Shown here: in pieces, positions 33,240-41,357 of the stretch | How the letters are laid out: each line of letters begins with the position of its first letter | How positions within the stretch are numbered: the stretch's first letter is position 1 | Assembly (NCBI GenBank): GCA_016714165.1 | Contig: JADJNU010000001.1 | Location: forward strand, 2,356,001-2,420,000 | Direction: 5' to 3' | Length of the DNA stretch: 64,000 bases | DNA from: Bdellovibrionales bacterium | GTDB lineage: Bacteria; Bdellovibrionota; Bdellovibrionia; Bdellovibrionales; UBA1609 | Program-made: the position numbers and the translations under genes | The notes under the pieces: model-generated | Databases searched by the model: none | The model's input: the letters and a program-made list of their open reading frames with translations, nothing else | What the model was told of the DNA's origin: nothing

Positions 33240-33640
33240 TACATAGTTGAGTGACCATAATGGCAAGGCAAGTATCAGACTTTGTGAAACCTACCTTTTT
33301 GCAAGGCGTTTATATTCGATCACAGGCTACTCCTTGTTTGAAATGAAAAATGACGGGAGCTGCCGACAAAAGCCTTTCAATCACGACGAATGACCTGACC
33401 ATCGAAGGTGAAAACTCTATTTCATCTAAAGGGAAAGACGGCGCTTTGACCCTTTTGCCTGGTCCGTCCGTTTCAATTTCTTCGGTTAAACTTTCGGGTA
33501 ACGGAAAAATTGACATCAGAGCCGAGGGATCGAGCTATCTGGCAGAGCCTAACTGATTGGCCAGAATCGTTCACATTTTTTCTCAATCGTCTGATATTTC
33601 TTCGTTCAGTGCCTTCGGACTGGCTTTAAGTTCTCATAGC
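33240..33640. pseudogene. Degraded copy of the 34.3-35.2 kb segment
   Basis: Bases 33255-33345 resemble 34325-34420, the 5' end of the exported repeat protein gene on the minus strand. The plus-strand frame 33350-33556 ends with S-S-V-K-L-S-G-N-G-K-I, closely matching the end of the protein at 34604-34924. Bases 33575-33640 resemble 35090-35165, inside the next gene (S-F-G-A-F-G). The order is the same but most of the segment is lost, so this is an old tandem duplicate in decay. Confidence 0.6.
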
Positions 33641-33699
33641 GGCGGATCCAAAGGCCGCCTCTCTTGTCGCTTTTAGGCTAGAACACTCTAACATCTTCC

Positions 33700-34395
33700 T
33701 TACCGGGAGGTATCAATCCTGATTTCTCGGATCGAGTATAAGTGTCCAATTTTTCTCTTTGAACCATCCGCGAGTTGAATATCGTAAGTGGTGCGGCTAT
33801 CATTACCAAAAACTGGTACTTGGAGAATCACACCCTCAACAATTTCCTTCTGATTAAAGTTCAAGGAAGCGTCTATATAAAAAGCCGCATATTTCCCTAC
33901 AAGTGCAGCATATTCAGCAGCTATTTCAGGCACTCCCCCATTAACTTTTACCTTATACCAAAATTTAAATTTCGAAGTGAAAGATTCATGGGTCGCGGTT
34001 GATACGGGCAGATTTACGCGCAACTCTTTCACCGTACGAGGGCTGACTTTCCTAATTAACCCATCCGCGAGTTGAATATCGTAAGTGGCGTGATTATTAT
34101 CACTCAAATGTGGAACATGTATTAAAGTACCTTCAACTACCTCTTTTTTATTAAAATTCAAGCTCTCTTTCAAAAAAATGGCAACTTGTTTACCTTCCAG
34201 GGCCTCATGCTCAGCAGGCTTCAGTGGTAAACCCATTTGACCCATTTTCACTCTGTACCACGAGGAATAATTTGGGTTACCAGCAATTGAATCGTGACAA
34301 CTCATTGCATGAACAGAGTTGAGTGACAACAATGGCAAGGCAAGTATCAAACTTTTTGAAACCCACATTTTTGCAAAGCGTTTAAATTCGATCAC
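33700..34395 (-). CDS. Exported protein with two tandem repeats, unknown family
   Basis: A 231-residue protein from a GTG start at 34395 with GGGAG 6 bases upstream. A signal peptide (to N-S-V-H-A) is followed by two copies of an approximately 75-residue repeat. Each repeat contains W-Y-(R/K)-V-K, E-x-x-A-L-x-G-K, S-L-N-F-N-x-K-E-(V/I)-V-E-G, and T-Y-D-I-Q-L-A-D-G. The repeats look like small beta modules and would lie in the periplasm or outside. I do not recognise the family. The 5' end is duplicated at about 33255-33345. Confidence 0.6.
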   Translation of the reverse strand: MIEFKRFAKMWVSKSLILALPLLSLNSVHAMSCHDSIAGNPNYSSWYRVKMGQMGLPLKPAEHEALEGKQVAIFLKESLNFNKKEVVEGTLIHVPHLSDNNHATYDIQLADGLIRKVSPRTVKELRVNLPVSTATHESFTSKFKFWYKVKVNGGVPEIAAEYAALVGKYAAFYIDASLNFNQKEIVEGVILQVPVFGNDSRTTYDIQLADGSKRKIGHLYSIREIRIDTSR

Positions 34396-34603
34396 GGGCA
34401 ACTCCCTATCTGAAATGAAATGAAGGTTGTTCAAGAAGCATGCCATCCATACACGTCCATTAAGTGCCGAATTGGCTCATGGGCCAATTCGGTTGTGCAG
34501 GGGGACATGTTGTACACCCATGAATTGCTTACATTATTTTCTTCGTCGTCTCAGAAGTTTTAGTAGGTCCCCGTGGGGAATGTAGTGAAATCTATCTTTA
34601 GTT

Positions 34604-34924
34604 ATGGGGCTAATTTTATCACTATCAACTTGTAGCTTGAAAGCAGACTCTAAAAAGGCCGTGGATGATCCCAATAGGCCCGTCGAGCAGCTTAGGAAAG
34701 ATGGTGATAAAACGGTAGAAGATGCAAATAAGGCAGCCGACGAAGTTGCAAATTCACGCAAGAATGGGAATGACTGTGCGCAGGACGCAATCTCCTCGGG
34801 CGGACAACCAGGGACAATTTCTTTGGATGGTCCGCCAGTTACAATTTCTTCGGTCAAATTTTCGGGTAACGGAAAAATTGAAAATAACGCTGAGGGATCG
34901 AACTATCCGGTGGAGACCAAGTGA
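34604..34924 (+). CDS. Small exported or lipoprotein-like protein
   Basis: A 106-residue protein. A short hydrophobic start ends in L-S-T-C-S, which could be a lipobox, but the signal lacks basic residues. A GTG-initiated frame one base off (M-K-S-I-F-S) lies just upstream, so the true start may be hidden by an indel. An acidic helix (K-A-V-D-D-P-N-R-P-V-E-Q-L) and a C-terminal module with I-S-S-V-K-F-S-G-N-G-K-I follow. A paralogous C-terminus is found at 33350-33556. The stop overlaps the next start by 4 bases. Confidence 0.45.
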   Translation: MGLILSLSTCSLKADSKKAVDDPNRPVEQLRKDGDKTVEDANKAADEVANSRKNGNDCAQDAISSGGQPGTISLDGPPVTISSVKFSGNGKIENNAEGSNYPVETK

Positions 34925-35376
34925 TTACGCGAATCTCAATTCTAACAGCGGCCCTCGTTTTCCCATTCCTAGCGGTGGCTGGTGTTGAAGCCTATCTTGG
35001 CATACCGCTTTTGATCCAAGAACTTGACCCAAGTGGCAAGGTAGAGAATCAATATTTCGACTCCTTTCAAGTTGACCAGAATAGTTCAGAATTTATTTCT
35101 CAGTCGCCAGATCTCTCATCATTCGGTGCCTTCGGAATAGCTCTGAGGTCCGATGGAAGTCCGTGTTCAAGAGATTTGATGTCTAAAACAGAAATGACCA
35201 GAGCTATTTCGGTTGGCAATGGGCGCAGAAATATCGACGCCTCGATGGTTCCGCCGATTCAGGATTTTCCGATTACGTCGACAACCACAATCCTAAAAGT
35301 GGAAGCCGACAGCCTTACGGTTAAGGTTGATCAAAAACTATTTGGTGGACTTGGAAGCCAGGCGTCAACTTTTTGA
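34921..35376 (+). CDS. Exported protein, unknown family
   Basis: A 151-residue protein beginning at GTG 34921, with a signal peptide (residues 1 to about 20, ending A-V-A-G) and a mature part of mixed strands. It is coupled to the gene before it by a 4-base overlap. A piece of it (S-F-G-A-F-G-I-A-L) recurs in degraded form near 33600. No recognisable motif. Confidence 0.5.
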   Translation: MITRISILTAALVFPFLAVAGVEAYLGIPLLIQELDPSGKVENQYFDSFQVDQNSSEFISQSPDLSSFGAFGIALRSDGSPCSRDLMSKTEMTRAISVGNGRRNIDASMVPPIQDFPITSTTTILKVEADSLTVKVDQKLFGGLGSQASTF

Positions 35377-35484
35377 ATCAACAGAGTGCCGAATTTGAGT
35401 GATGTTCCACATTCATTTACTCTTCCTTAAAAGGACGAGGCAAACAGAAAACCAAACACAGCCGTCGAGTCTGACCTCAAAAAC

Positions 35485-36147
35485 TTGTCTCAGAGTGTCG
35501 TTCATCTCAATTCGCGGCCCGACGGAGAAAATCTTTTAGGAAATACGTTCGGAAGTGGCACGGGTTACTTCATTTCCGAGATCGAGTTCTGTCAGCAAGA
35601 GGGGCTGAACAACACAACGTTCAAGAATTGGAAATATCGACTATCCAAGGAAAGGACGAGAGGGAGTACTGGACGTCGAAAGCCCGTGAGGTGTGCTTGT
35701 GTGCCAGTGGATATTCGGAAACCAGGAGCTGCTTATTCGCTCCCTGACGCGCAATGGGTGGCCAAGCTGATCTTTTATTTGCAGGCAGGTAGCCGATGAA
35801 AACTCCCAACCAATTTGAGAGTGTGTTTCTGCATCGGGATCCTGTGGATGTACGCCGTGGGATTCCGGGGTTGAATCAGATTGTGGAGAGTCCCCAAATG
35901 GGCAAGTTGAACGGGAAAAATATTTTCGTTTTCTGTGGTCGACGACGACACACGATCAAGATTCTGTATTTTGATCGAAGTGGGTTCTGTCTATGGCAAA
36001 AGCAATTGGATGTGGAAAAGTTCCCATGGCCTAAGAAATCTATCCAATCATGCGACAATTCAATCGCCTTCAGAAGTCGAAGTCGTGGTCAAACAGACAT
36101 CCTTCAATACTGCTAAACTGCTAAGTTGTCCGCCGAAATCTCAATAG
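35485..36147 (+). mobile_element. IS66-family remnant (orfA- and tnpB-like pieces)
   Basis: The first frame (to 35799) has the end pattern of IS66 OrfA: E-F-C-Q-Q-E-G-L-N-N-T-T-F-K-N-W-K, then V-P-V-D-I and the L-P-D-A-Q-W-V-A-K-L block. The second frame starts at 35796 with a 4-base overlap and matches IS66 TnpB (V-F-L-H-R-D-P-V-D-V-R-R-G-I, F-V-F-C-G-R-R-R-H-T-I-K-I-L-Y-F-D-R-S-G-F-C-L-W), then changes frame after F-P-W-P near 36035. The main transposase gene tnpC is absent. An inactive fragment. Confidence 0.72.
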
Positions 36148-36272
36148 AAGTAAGGACGAATTTCCAATCAACTCACCCTCTTGGCCGATAGCAAAGACCC
36201 TCGGTTCACGAGTCCATTTTTACTGCGCTCAAAGTAAGTGCACTAAAAATGAACTTACCGATTGATTCGGCC

Positions 36273-36330
36273 TCGCAATTGCAATAACGCACTTGCCGCT
36301 CCCAGATAACAATTTCAGTTTAAGACACTA
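36273..36330. repeat. 58-bp direct repeat, copy 1
   Basis: The sequence from TCGCAATTGCAAT to TTTAAGACACTA recurs at 38258-38315 with only two differences, adjacent to each other. It lies between the IS66 remnant and an rRNA methyltransferase fragment. Bases 36148-36272 hold nothing I recognise. Confidence 0.8.
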
Positions 36331-36430
36331 GTGAAGTTCTAAATATCGTCACCAAGACCTCTCTAGGCACGTTTGCAAAAAAGCAGGATTTAAAAAAACT
36401 CAAGCCAAGATTGATGAACAATCGAGGTAA

Positions 36431-36832
36431 AAAATACTTTGTTTGGATGTTCACGATCGGAAGCTCAAAGAACATCGCGAAAGGTCACGTCGAGCCGGCG
36501 TCGGGCACCCGAACAGATTGCTCCTTGATGTGCCTTGCTCTGGGTCCGGAGTGATTCGGCGAAATCCAGATTCTAAATGGAAAATGAAAGAGGAGGAGTG
36601 CAATCGGCTTATTCATGTTCAGCGGGACATCCTGACGAATTATGTGAGCATGGTAAAGCCCGGAGGGAAATTTGTTTACGCCACCTGTTCTGTTTTCCCT
36701 TCATAGAATGAACTTCAAGTGAAATGGTTTCTTGAGAATCATCCAGGCTGGAAATTAGAAGAGGAGTTTCATTGTCTGCCTTCGCCAGTTGGATCGGACG
36801 GATTTTACGGAGTTCGATTAGCTAAGATTTAA
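36431..36832 (+). pseudogene. RsmB/NOL1-type 16S rRNA m5C methyltransferase, C-terminal fragment
   Basis: The frame encodes the end of an RNA cytosine-C5 methyltransferase: L-D-V-H, then L-L-L-D-V-P-C-S-G-S-G-V-I-R-R-N-P-D with the first catalytic Cys, and V-K-P-G-G-K-F-V-Y-A-T-C-S-V with the second. A TAG (36704-36706) interrupts it, after which the frame continues (N-E-L-Q-V-K-W-F-L, D-G-F-Y-G-V-R-L-A) to the normal family end. The N-terminal NusB-like domain and half of the methyltransferase are missing, and there is a stop just upstream (36428-36430). Confidence 0.75.
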
Positions 36833-36937
36833 ATTTTGAAGTTGAGTCGGTCGCTAAATGAGAAAAAAGAGATCTGGTCAGTGTACAATGCCTGAACTGG
36901 CTGGCTCTCTCCCTTTAGACTTCCTGCTCCGGGTCTA

Positions 36938-37996
36938 TCAATTCTTGAACTGCAGAAATGAGTTAATGGGCACCAGTCTGCCAGCCTTTGCAGCATCTAA
37001 GACATCTGCTAGTGTCGAAGGAGAGATCCTTGTTAGGTCCTCAATTTTTCTTCCGTAGACAGAGTTAAAAATAAGAGCAGCTTGAGGAGCGGTTGGAAGG
37101 TAAACAACCCACTCGTCTTCACCTTTCTTAACGGCCTCTAGAAAATCCCGTTGACTTGACCAGGCTGAATTGGTCAGAGTACTTTGGCTGACTCCGACAA
37201 CTTGAGTTAACTTTCCATTCCCATTAAATCTGAGGCCAACCTTGTCAAACAAAGGCTCGTCTTTTATCAGAGATAAATTGTACCAAATAGCCATATCTAA
37301 GCCGGTCAATTGTCCCCTATTCATATCAATACTTATTTGATTCACGCTATCCAGTATGCGATGACGTCCTACATGTTTGAATGACTTCAGTGCATATTGG
37401 AGCACCAGCTCAGATACATGAGGGGATCGGGGTTTTTGAGTAATTGAATACCTAAATTCAACCTGGGTTTTTCCGTCTTGAGAAGGATATATTTTCTCTA
37501 CGTGAGAGGTCGTACTATCGGGATTTCTCGCCGAACTCACAAATTTAAGAGTGAAACCATGACCCAACGGTGCGTCTCTTATGATCCAGGGTTGGGAAAT
37601 CAAAGGAGAACCATTGAGGCTACACTCACACGAAGCTGTACCAATATAGGCGCTTGAATCAAAAACTTCGGTTCCATCGTCTTGATGGATGGTGAAATAC
37701 ATCAATCCAGATTGCGAAGATGTTTGTCGGAGATGAACTCTGGTGCCGGCGAGGGTATCATCCAGCTCTTTTTGAGTCGCACTTTTACCTTCTCTTTTTC
37801 GGTCCAATTCGAGCTTGGTTGCTGCGGGAATATTTGAATCTAAGGCCGAAATCCAGCTTAGATGCCATAAATCCACAACTTCTGCGTCCCGGTTAACTAT
37901 TAGAGGGGTCAAATGTCCTCTGCATTTTTCCGTGGCTTTGACTGAGAGGCCGTTCGAAATAACAAAAAGGACCCAGATAACTGAAAGGTATTTCAC
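36938..37996 (-). CDS. Exported protein, unknown family
   Basis: A 352-residue protein with a signal peptide (residues 1 to about 21, ending V-K-A). The mature part has Cys residues at the start (E-K-C-R-G) and a C-E-C pair near 130, and many beta strands, as in exported proteins of predatory and related bacteria. No catalytic motif is evident. It is flanked by the two 58-bp repeats and has a gene-free stretch upstream. Confidence 0.6.
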   Translation of the reverse strand: MKYLSVIWVLFVISNGLSVKATEKCRGHLTPLIVNRDAEVVDLWHLSWISALDSNIPAATKLELDRKREGKSATQKELDDTLAGTRVHLRQTSSQSGLMYFTIHQDDGTEVFDSSAYIGTASCECSLNGSPLISQPWIIRDAPLGHGFTLKFVSSARNPDSTTSHVEKIYPSQDGKTQVEFRYSITQKPRSPHVSELVLQYALKSFKHVGRHRILDSVNQISIDMNRGQLTGLDMAIWYNLSLIKDEPLFDKVGLRFNGNGKLTQVVGVSQSTLTNSAWSSQRDFLEAVKKGEDEWVVYLPTAPQAALIFNSVYGRKIEDLTRISPSTLADVLDAAKAGRLVPINSFLQFKN

Positions 37997-38257
37997 AATT
38001 TCTCACGCCTTTTAGCTTGGTTATTTAATGCTTAGCGCTATTCCTATAAACTTTAATATTGCGCCAAGTCAATTTGTTTCTGTAGTATCTCCCAGAAATT
38101 CCTAAACACATTTGATCCTATGACTAAAAACAGTCCGAATAGGGTGCAATCTTTTCATTAATAAGGATCCCTTCCTCACCAGCCGTTCTTCCTAGAGTCT
38201 TAGAGAAAAAACGAATTAAACATCTTTTTTTTTCAACAAGAAAAGCTTTTCCCTTTT
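37997..38257. other. Intergenic stretch, promoter region of the exported protein
   Basis: AT-rich, with a T8 run near 38225 and no coding frame. I see no repeat or structure apart from the 58-bp repeat that follows it. Confidence 0.3.
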
Positions 38258-38315
38258 TCGCAATTGCAATGGCGCACTTGCCGCTCCCAGATAACAATTT
38301 CAGTTTAAGACACTA
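38258..38315. repeat. 58-bp direct repeat, copy 2
   Basis: Second copy of the repeat at 36273-36330 (two differences). It joins directly to the GC-rich fragment of an IS91-like element, so the repeat may be the end of that or another element. Confidence 0.8.
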
Positions 38316-38640
38316 CTCAAACAGCTGTCGAGCGAGCAGGAAGGCTCCGGCCAGGTGTCCGTCCCTGGGTTGTGGCGTCCGGTAAAGCAAGCTCACTCGA
38401 AGCTAATGTCCCAATAACTGGGCCTCCTGGCCTGCCCCAGCCTTGCAAGCGTGCAGGCGATGTCTGCAGCCCGCCCACTTGGGGCCCACACCTATCAACG
38501 GCACCAGCCCGAACACACCGTCCTTTACAAAATCGCAGAGGAGAACCTCGAGACTTTCCTAAGGCTCGTGCAAGAGGAGTGCGGGCGTCGACTCCCTGAC
38601 TTTGTCGAGAAGGAGTTCAGGGACACCTTCACTACTGGTG
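38316..38640 (+). mobile_element. IS91-type transposase fragment, GC-rich
   Basis: The base composition is clearly richer in G+C than the DNA on either side. From the ATG at 38460 the frame encodes R-P-L-G-A-H-T-Y-Q-R-H-Q-P-E-H-T-V-L-Y-K-I-A, then H-like and E-x-F-L-x-L-V and F-V-E-K-E-F-R, the N-terminal region before the zinc-binding domain of IS91-like transposases. The match ends at about 38640, before the Cys motifs. An inactive piece brought by transfer. Confidence 0.6.
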
Positions 38641-39164
38641 ATAGTCCATCGCAAATGGAAGTTCAGAAACTAGGAACCACTTACAAGCAATTGGCTCAAG
38701 AAATTGAAAGCATCTACGGATGGGTGATGAATGTAAATTTTGGAGTAGGTCACGTCATTAACTATAATAGAACTTGGCCTGAGATTACCTCCATGATCAA
38801 TCCAGATCACCTTGATGAGATGATCGATCGACTGACTTATGATTTAGCTTTATTGGTGAGTATTCAAACCCGTATGACCGATCTTGATAAAGGTTCACAA
38901 ACAGGGACAGCGTCGCCAATCAAAACAATCAACACGATTTTTTATCAAACAAATATTGTTAACTATGTTCAGTTTACGGAATCATTGATCGAGAATCTTG
39001 AAGTCATTCGGCATGCATTGAAAGTGCACCACCAAAGCCCATTGGTTCCTTCCAAGTCAGAAGATATTACGGTATACAACGAAATGGGCAGGGTCTCTTC
39101 TCGCCTTCGTGAACTCCCTGCTCTTCTTCAAAAGCCTTCTCCTTCTCATTTTTCTCACCGTTGA
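38460..39164 (+). CDS. Chimeric ORF: transposase N-terminus joined to a hypothetical protein
   Basis: A 234-residue frame. Residues 1 to about 58 are the IS91-like transposase start; the rest (from M-E-V-Q-K-L-G-T-T-Y near 38655) is a mostly helical protein of unknown family with a lower G+C content. The join is in frame. A shorter protein of 169 residues could begin at the ATG at 38655. Whether the fusion is expressed cannot be told. Confidence 0.45.
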   Translation: MSAARPLGAHTYQRHQPEHTVLYKIAEENLETFLRLVQEECGRRLPDFVEKEFRDTFTTGDSPSQMEVQKLGTTYKQLAQEIESIYGWVMNVNFGVGHVINYNRTWPEITSMINPDHLDEMIDRLTYDLALLVSIQTRMTDLDKGSQTGTASPIKTINTIFYQTNIVNYVQFTESLIENLEVIRHALKVHHQSPLVPSKSEDITVYNEMGRVSSRLRELPALLQKPSPSHFSHR

Positions 39165-39251
39165 CCGATCAATGGGAAGGGACTCACTTTTAGCGAACTC
39201 GCTGTCGCGTAATGGTCGCATATCAGTTGCATGGTCGGCCGATATGTTCCC

Positions 39252-40481
39252 TCACCTAGCCACCACCCGCTCAAGAAATGCCTGAAGCGGCAAGACCCAT
39301 GTTCCAAACTCGGTCTTTTGCTCGAGGTCGCCTGCATAGACAACGATCTTCTGGATCTTCTTAAACTTCTTTCTGAGTTTGGGATTCTCTTCCACCAGAG
39401 ATTCCAGCCGCAGGAGATCTTCTTCAAATTCGACGCGGAATTTTCTTTGGTACTTCGCCTCAATAAGAATGAGCTCGTTTTCGGATTCCAGAATAAAGTC
39501 CACTTCCAGTCCCCGATCGTCACGGTAGGTCTTGAGCGACCAATCCGGACGTCGATAGTTTTTGAGCGCATGGAGCTGTTGGAAAAGAAGGTGCTCGAAG
39601 AGAGGACCTTTCTCGGTATTCGTAAACTTGGAATCCTGCTTGCCAAGCACCGCGTTTCTCACACCTATGTCAAAGAAGAAATATCTGTCCTTTTGTCGAG
39701 TCTTACGAGCCGAGTCCACCTCTCCAAAGCTCGGGACTCGAGTGATCAATAGGGTCTCCTCGAGAATCTCAAAGAACCCTCGCACGGTGTCCTTGGGGAT
39801 TCCCGTATCCGATGAAACTTTCGCATAATTGATGAATTGACCTGAAAACTCCGCAGCGAGATCCAGGAATCGAGCATACGATGCGATATCCTTCACATGC
39901 GCTTCCGCCTGAATTTCCTCTCGAAGGTAAATGTCGGCGTAAGATCTAAGAATCTCTGCTCCGATCTCGCTCAGATAAACCTCTGGCAAGAGGCCAACCT
40001 GAATGGCACGGTTAACATCGAATGTTTGGCTCGAAGCGATCAGCTCCGCACTGGTCAGCGGATAAAGCTTTTCCATCAAAATCCGACCCGGCAATAAATT
40101 GGCCCGACCGCGCGCCAGCTTCCGGGCTGATGAACCGCTGAGCAGAAACCGCAACGACTTGTTTGCATCGATCAGCGCTTGAATTGTATTCAGCATGCCG
40201 GGTATGCGTTGGATCTCATCGACGAAAATAAGCCTCTTCTTCTCAGACAAAGCCTCTGCCTGGCGAGTGATTAGCTCGGGGTCTTTGAGATGCTGGCGAT
40301 AGAGACCTTCGTCCGACAGATCGATCGTTAGGTCCGGTTGGAGGGATCTAAAGAGGGTCGATTTCCCGACCTGGCGTGGACCGAGCAGCAACACGCTTTT
40401 GTGCTTCAAATTCGATGTGATCTTGTCTTCTAGAAAACGGCGTACCATATACGCATTTTTCCAGGAATTCCGCGATCGCAT
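39252..40481 (-). CDS. AAA ATPase with DUF4143 domain
   Basis: A 409-residue protein of the common AAA_14/DUF4143 group. Walker A is L-L-G-P-R-Q-V-G-K-S-T (about 32-42), Walker B is R-L-I-F-V-D-E-I-Q-R-I-P (about 84-95), followed by L-L-S-G-S-S-A-R-K-L. The C-terminal half holds the DUF4143 domain, with a nuclease-like G-L-E-V-D-F-I-L-E, L-I-L-I-E-A-K motif near 330-350. These proteins are widespread in accessory DNA and their role is unknown. The start is uncertain: 40481 or an ATG at 40448. Confidence 0.82.
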   Translation of the reverse strand: MRSRNSWKNAYMVRRFLEDKITSNLKHKSVLLLGPRQVGKSTLFRSLQPDLTIDLSDEGLYRQHLKDPELITRQAEALSEKKRLIFVDEIQRIPGMLNTIQALIDANKSLRFLLSGSSARKLARGRANLLPGRILMEKLYPLTSAELIASSQTFDVNRAIQVGLLPEVYLSEIGAEILRSYADIYLREEIQAEAHVKDIASYARFLDLAAEFSGQFINYAKVSSDTGIPKDTVRGFFEILEETLLITRVPSFGEVDSARKTRQKDRYFFFDIGVRNAVLGKQDSKFTNTEKGPLFEHLLFQQLHALKNYRRPDWSLKTYRDDRGLEVDFILESENELILIEAKYQRKFRVEFEEDLLRLESLVEENPKLRKKFKKIQKIVVYAGDLEQKTEFGTWVLPLQAFLERVVAR

Positions 40482-40614
40482 AAGTCTATTTTCTAATTAA
40501 AATAAGCCCATAAATATTTTTGCCCCAGACTCATTATAATGGAAGATGACCCTGCTACATCACATCAGGGGCTTCGTATTGCCTCATGGGAAAAAGACAC
40601 TAAGGAGCTATGAG

Positions 40615-40845
40615 TCAATTCGCGGCGTTGACCCATCGCCAGTGGTATTTTCCACCTTCGCGAAGATCCATTTCACAGACCGGCATTTCCCAACCCGGAT
40701 AAGCCGTCAACCAGCGTCTCATCAGATCCGGCTCGGTATAGGCCCGATACACCATCTCAGGTTTTGCATTGAAACTTCGTCGTATTTCCAACGTTGTTGC
40801 CGAGGTCTTTTTAACGTCAGCCGTTTTGTAAAATTGATTCGACAT
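40615..40845 (-). pseudogene. SRPBCC (AHSA1-like) protein, truncated
   Basis: A 76-residue frame with the start of an AHSA1-type SRPBCC domain (T-L-E-I-R-R-S-F-N-A-K-P-E-M-V-Y-R-A-Y-T-E-P-D-L-M-R-R-W-L) that stops after W-R-W-V. Complete members are about 150 residues, so roughly half is missing. It lies 9 bases behind an ArsR-type regulator, the normal partner arrangement. Confidence 0.72.
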
Positions 40846-40854
40846 TTGATCTCC

Positions 40855-41220
40855 CTATTTTGATTTATGTTTTGATTTCGCTTTTTTCTTATCCGAAGTT
40901 GCTTTCATTTCTTCCAGCAATATATCTAGGCGTTTGTAGCTGGCCTCCCAAATCTCTCTGTATTTTTCGATCCAACCGTTGGCCTGCACCAGTGCCTCTA
41001 TCCGCAATTCTCGAATACGTCTCTGACCATCGGTTCGGGAAAAAATCAGTTCCGCGTCCTCTAAAACTCGTAGGTGTTTGGAAATTGCAGGTTGAGATAA
41101 CCGAAAAGGTTTTGCTAACTCCGAAACGCTTGCATCTCCGTTTGCAAGCTTCGCAAGGATTGCCCTTCGAGTGGAATCTGAAAGTGCAGCGAACACACGG
41201 TCCAGCTTGTCGTTATTCAT
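40855..41220 (-). CDS. ArsR-family transcriptional regulator (SRPBCC-linked)
   Basis: A 121-residue winged-helix protein: F-A-A-L-S-D-S-T-R-R-A-I-L-A-K-L, S-V-S-E-L-A-K-P-F-R-L-S-Q-P-A-I-S-K-H-L-R-V-L and a wing with R-T-D-G-Q-R-R. It lacks the Cys pairs of metal-sensing ArsR proteins, as is usual for members paired with SRPBCC genes. A Lys-rich tail ends it. An AT-rich inverted repeat upstream is its probable operator. Confidence 0.85.
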   Translation of the reverse strand: MNNDKLDRVFAALSDSTRRAILAKLANGDASVSELAKPFRLSQPAISKHLRVLEDAELIFSRTDGQRRIRELRIEALVQANGWIEKYREIWEASYKRLDILLEEMKATSDKKKAKSKHKSK

Positions 41221-41238
41221 AAAATATAACCTTTGAGC

Positions 41239-41260
41239 TATATAACCATATAGTTATATA
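41239..41260. promoter_or_regulatory. Operator candidate of the ArsR-type regulator
   Basis: TATATAAC, 6 bases, GTTATATA: a perfect 8-bp inverted repeat 19 bases upstream of the regulator start. A further ATATAAC half-site lies at 41224-41230, even closer to the gene. Confidence 0.6.
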
Positions 41261-41340
41261 TTATGCGCACCCGATCAAAATGTCTAATGAATTTTTCTGC
41301 AGCATCTAAATATATGATATGCAAATACTAGGCTTCTAAG

Positions 41341-41351
41341 TGGTGGAGGTG
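41341..41351. repeat. tmRNA 3'-end-like repeat, copy 4
   Basis: TGGTGGAGGTG, same as copy 2 (29643-29653). It lies at the left edge of the ISL3-like element and upstream of the ArsR gene. Confidence 0.3.
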
Positions 41352-41357
41352 GGATGC

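Noticed and set aside
33350..33556. Intact small gene in the degraded duplicate
   Set aside because: It lacks a signal peptide and ribosome binding site and matches only the C-terminal end of the gene at 34604, so it is a remnant.
36858..37058. Plus-strand 66-codon ORF
   Set aside because: It is the opposite strand of the end of the exported-protein gene 36938-37996.
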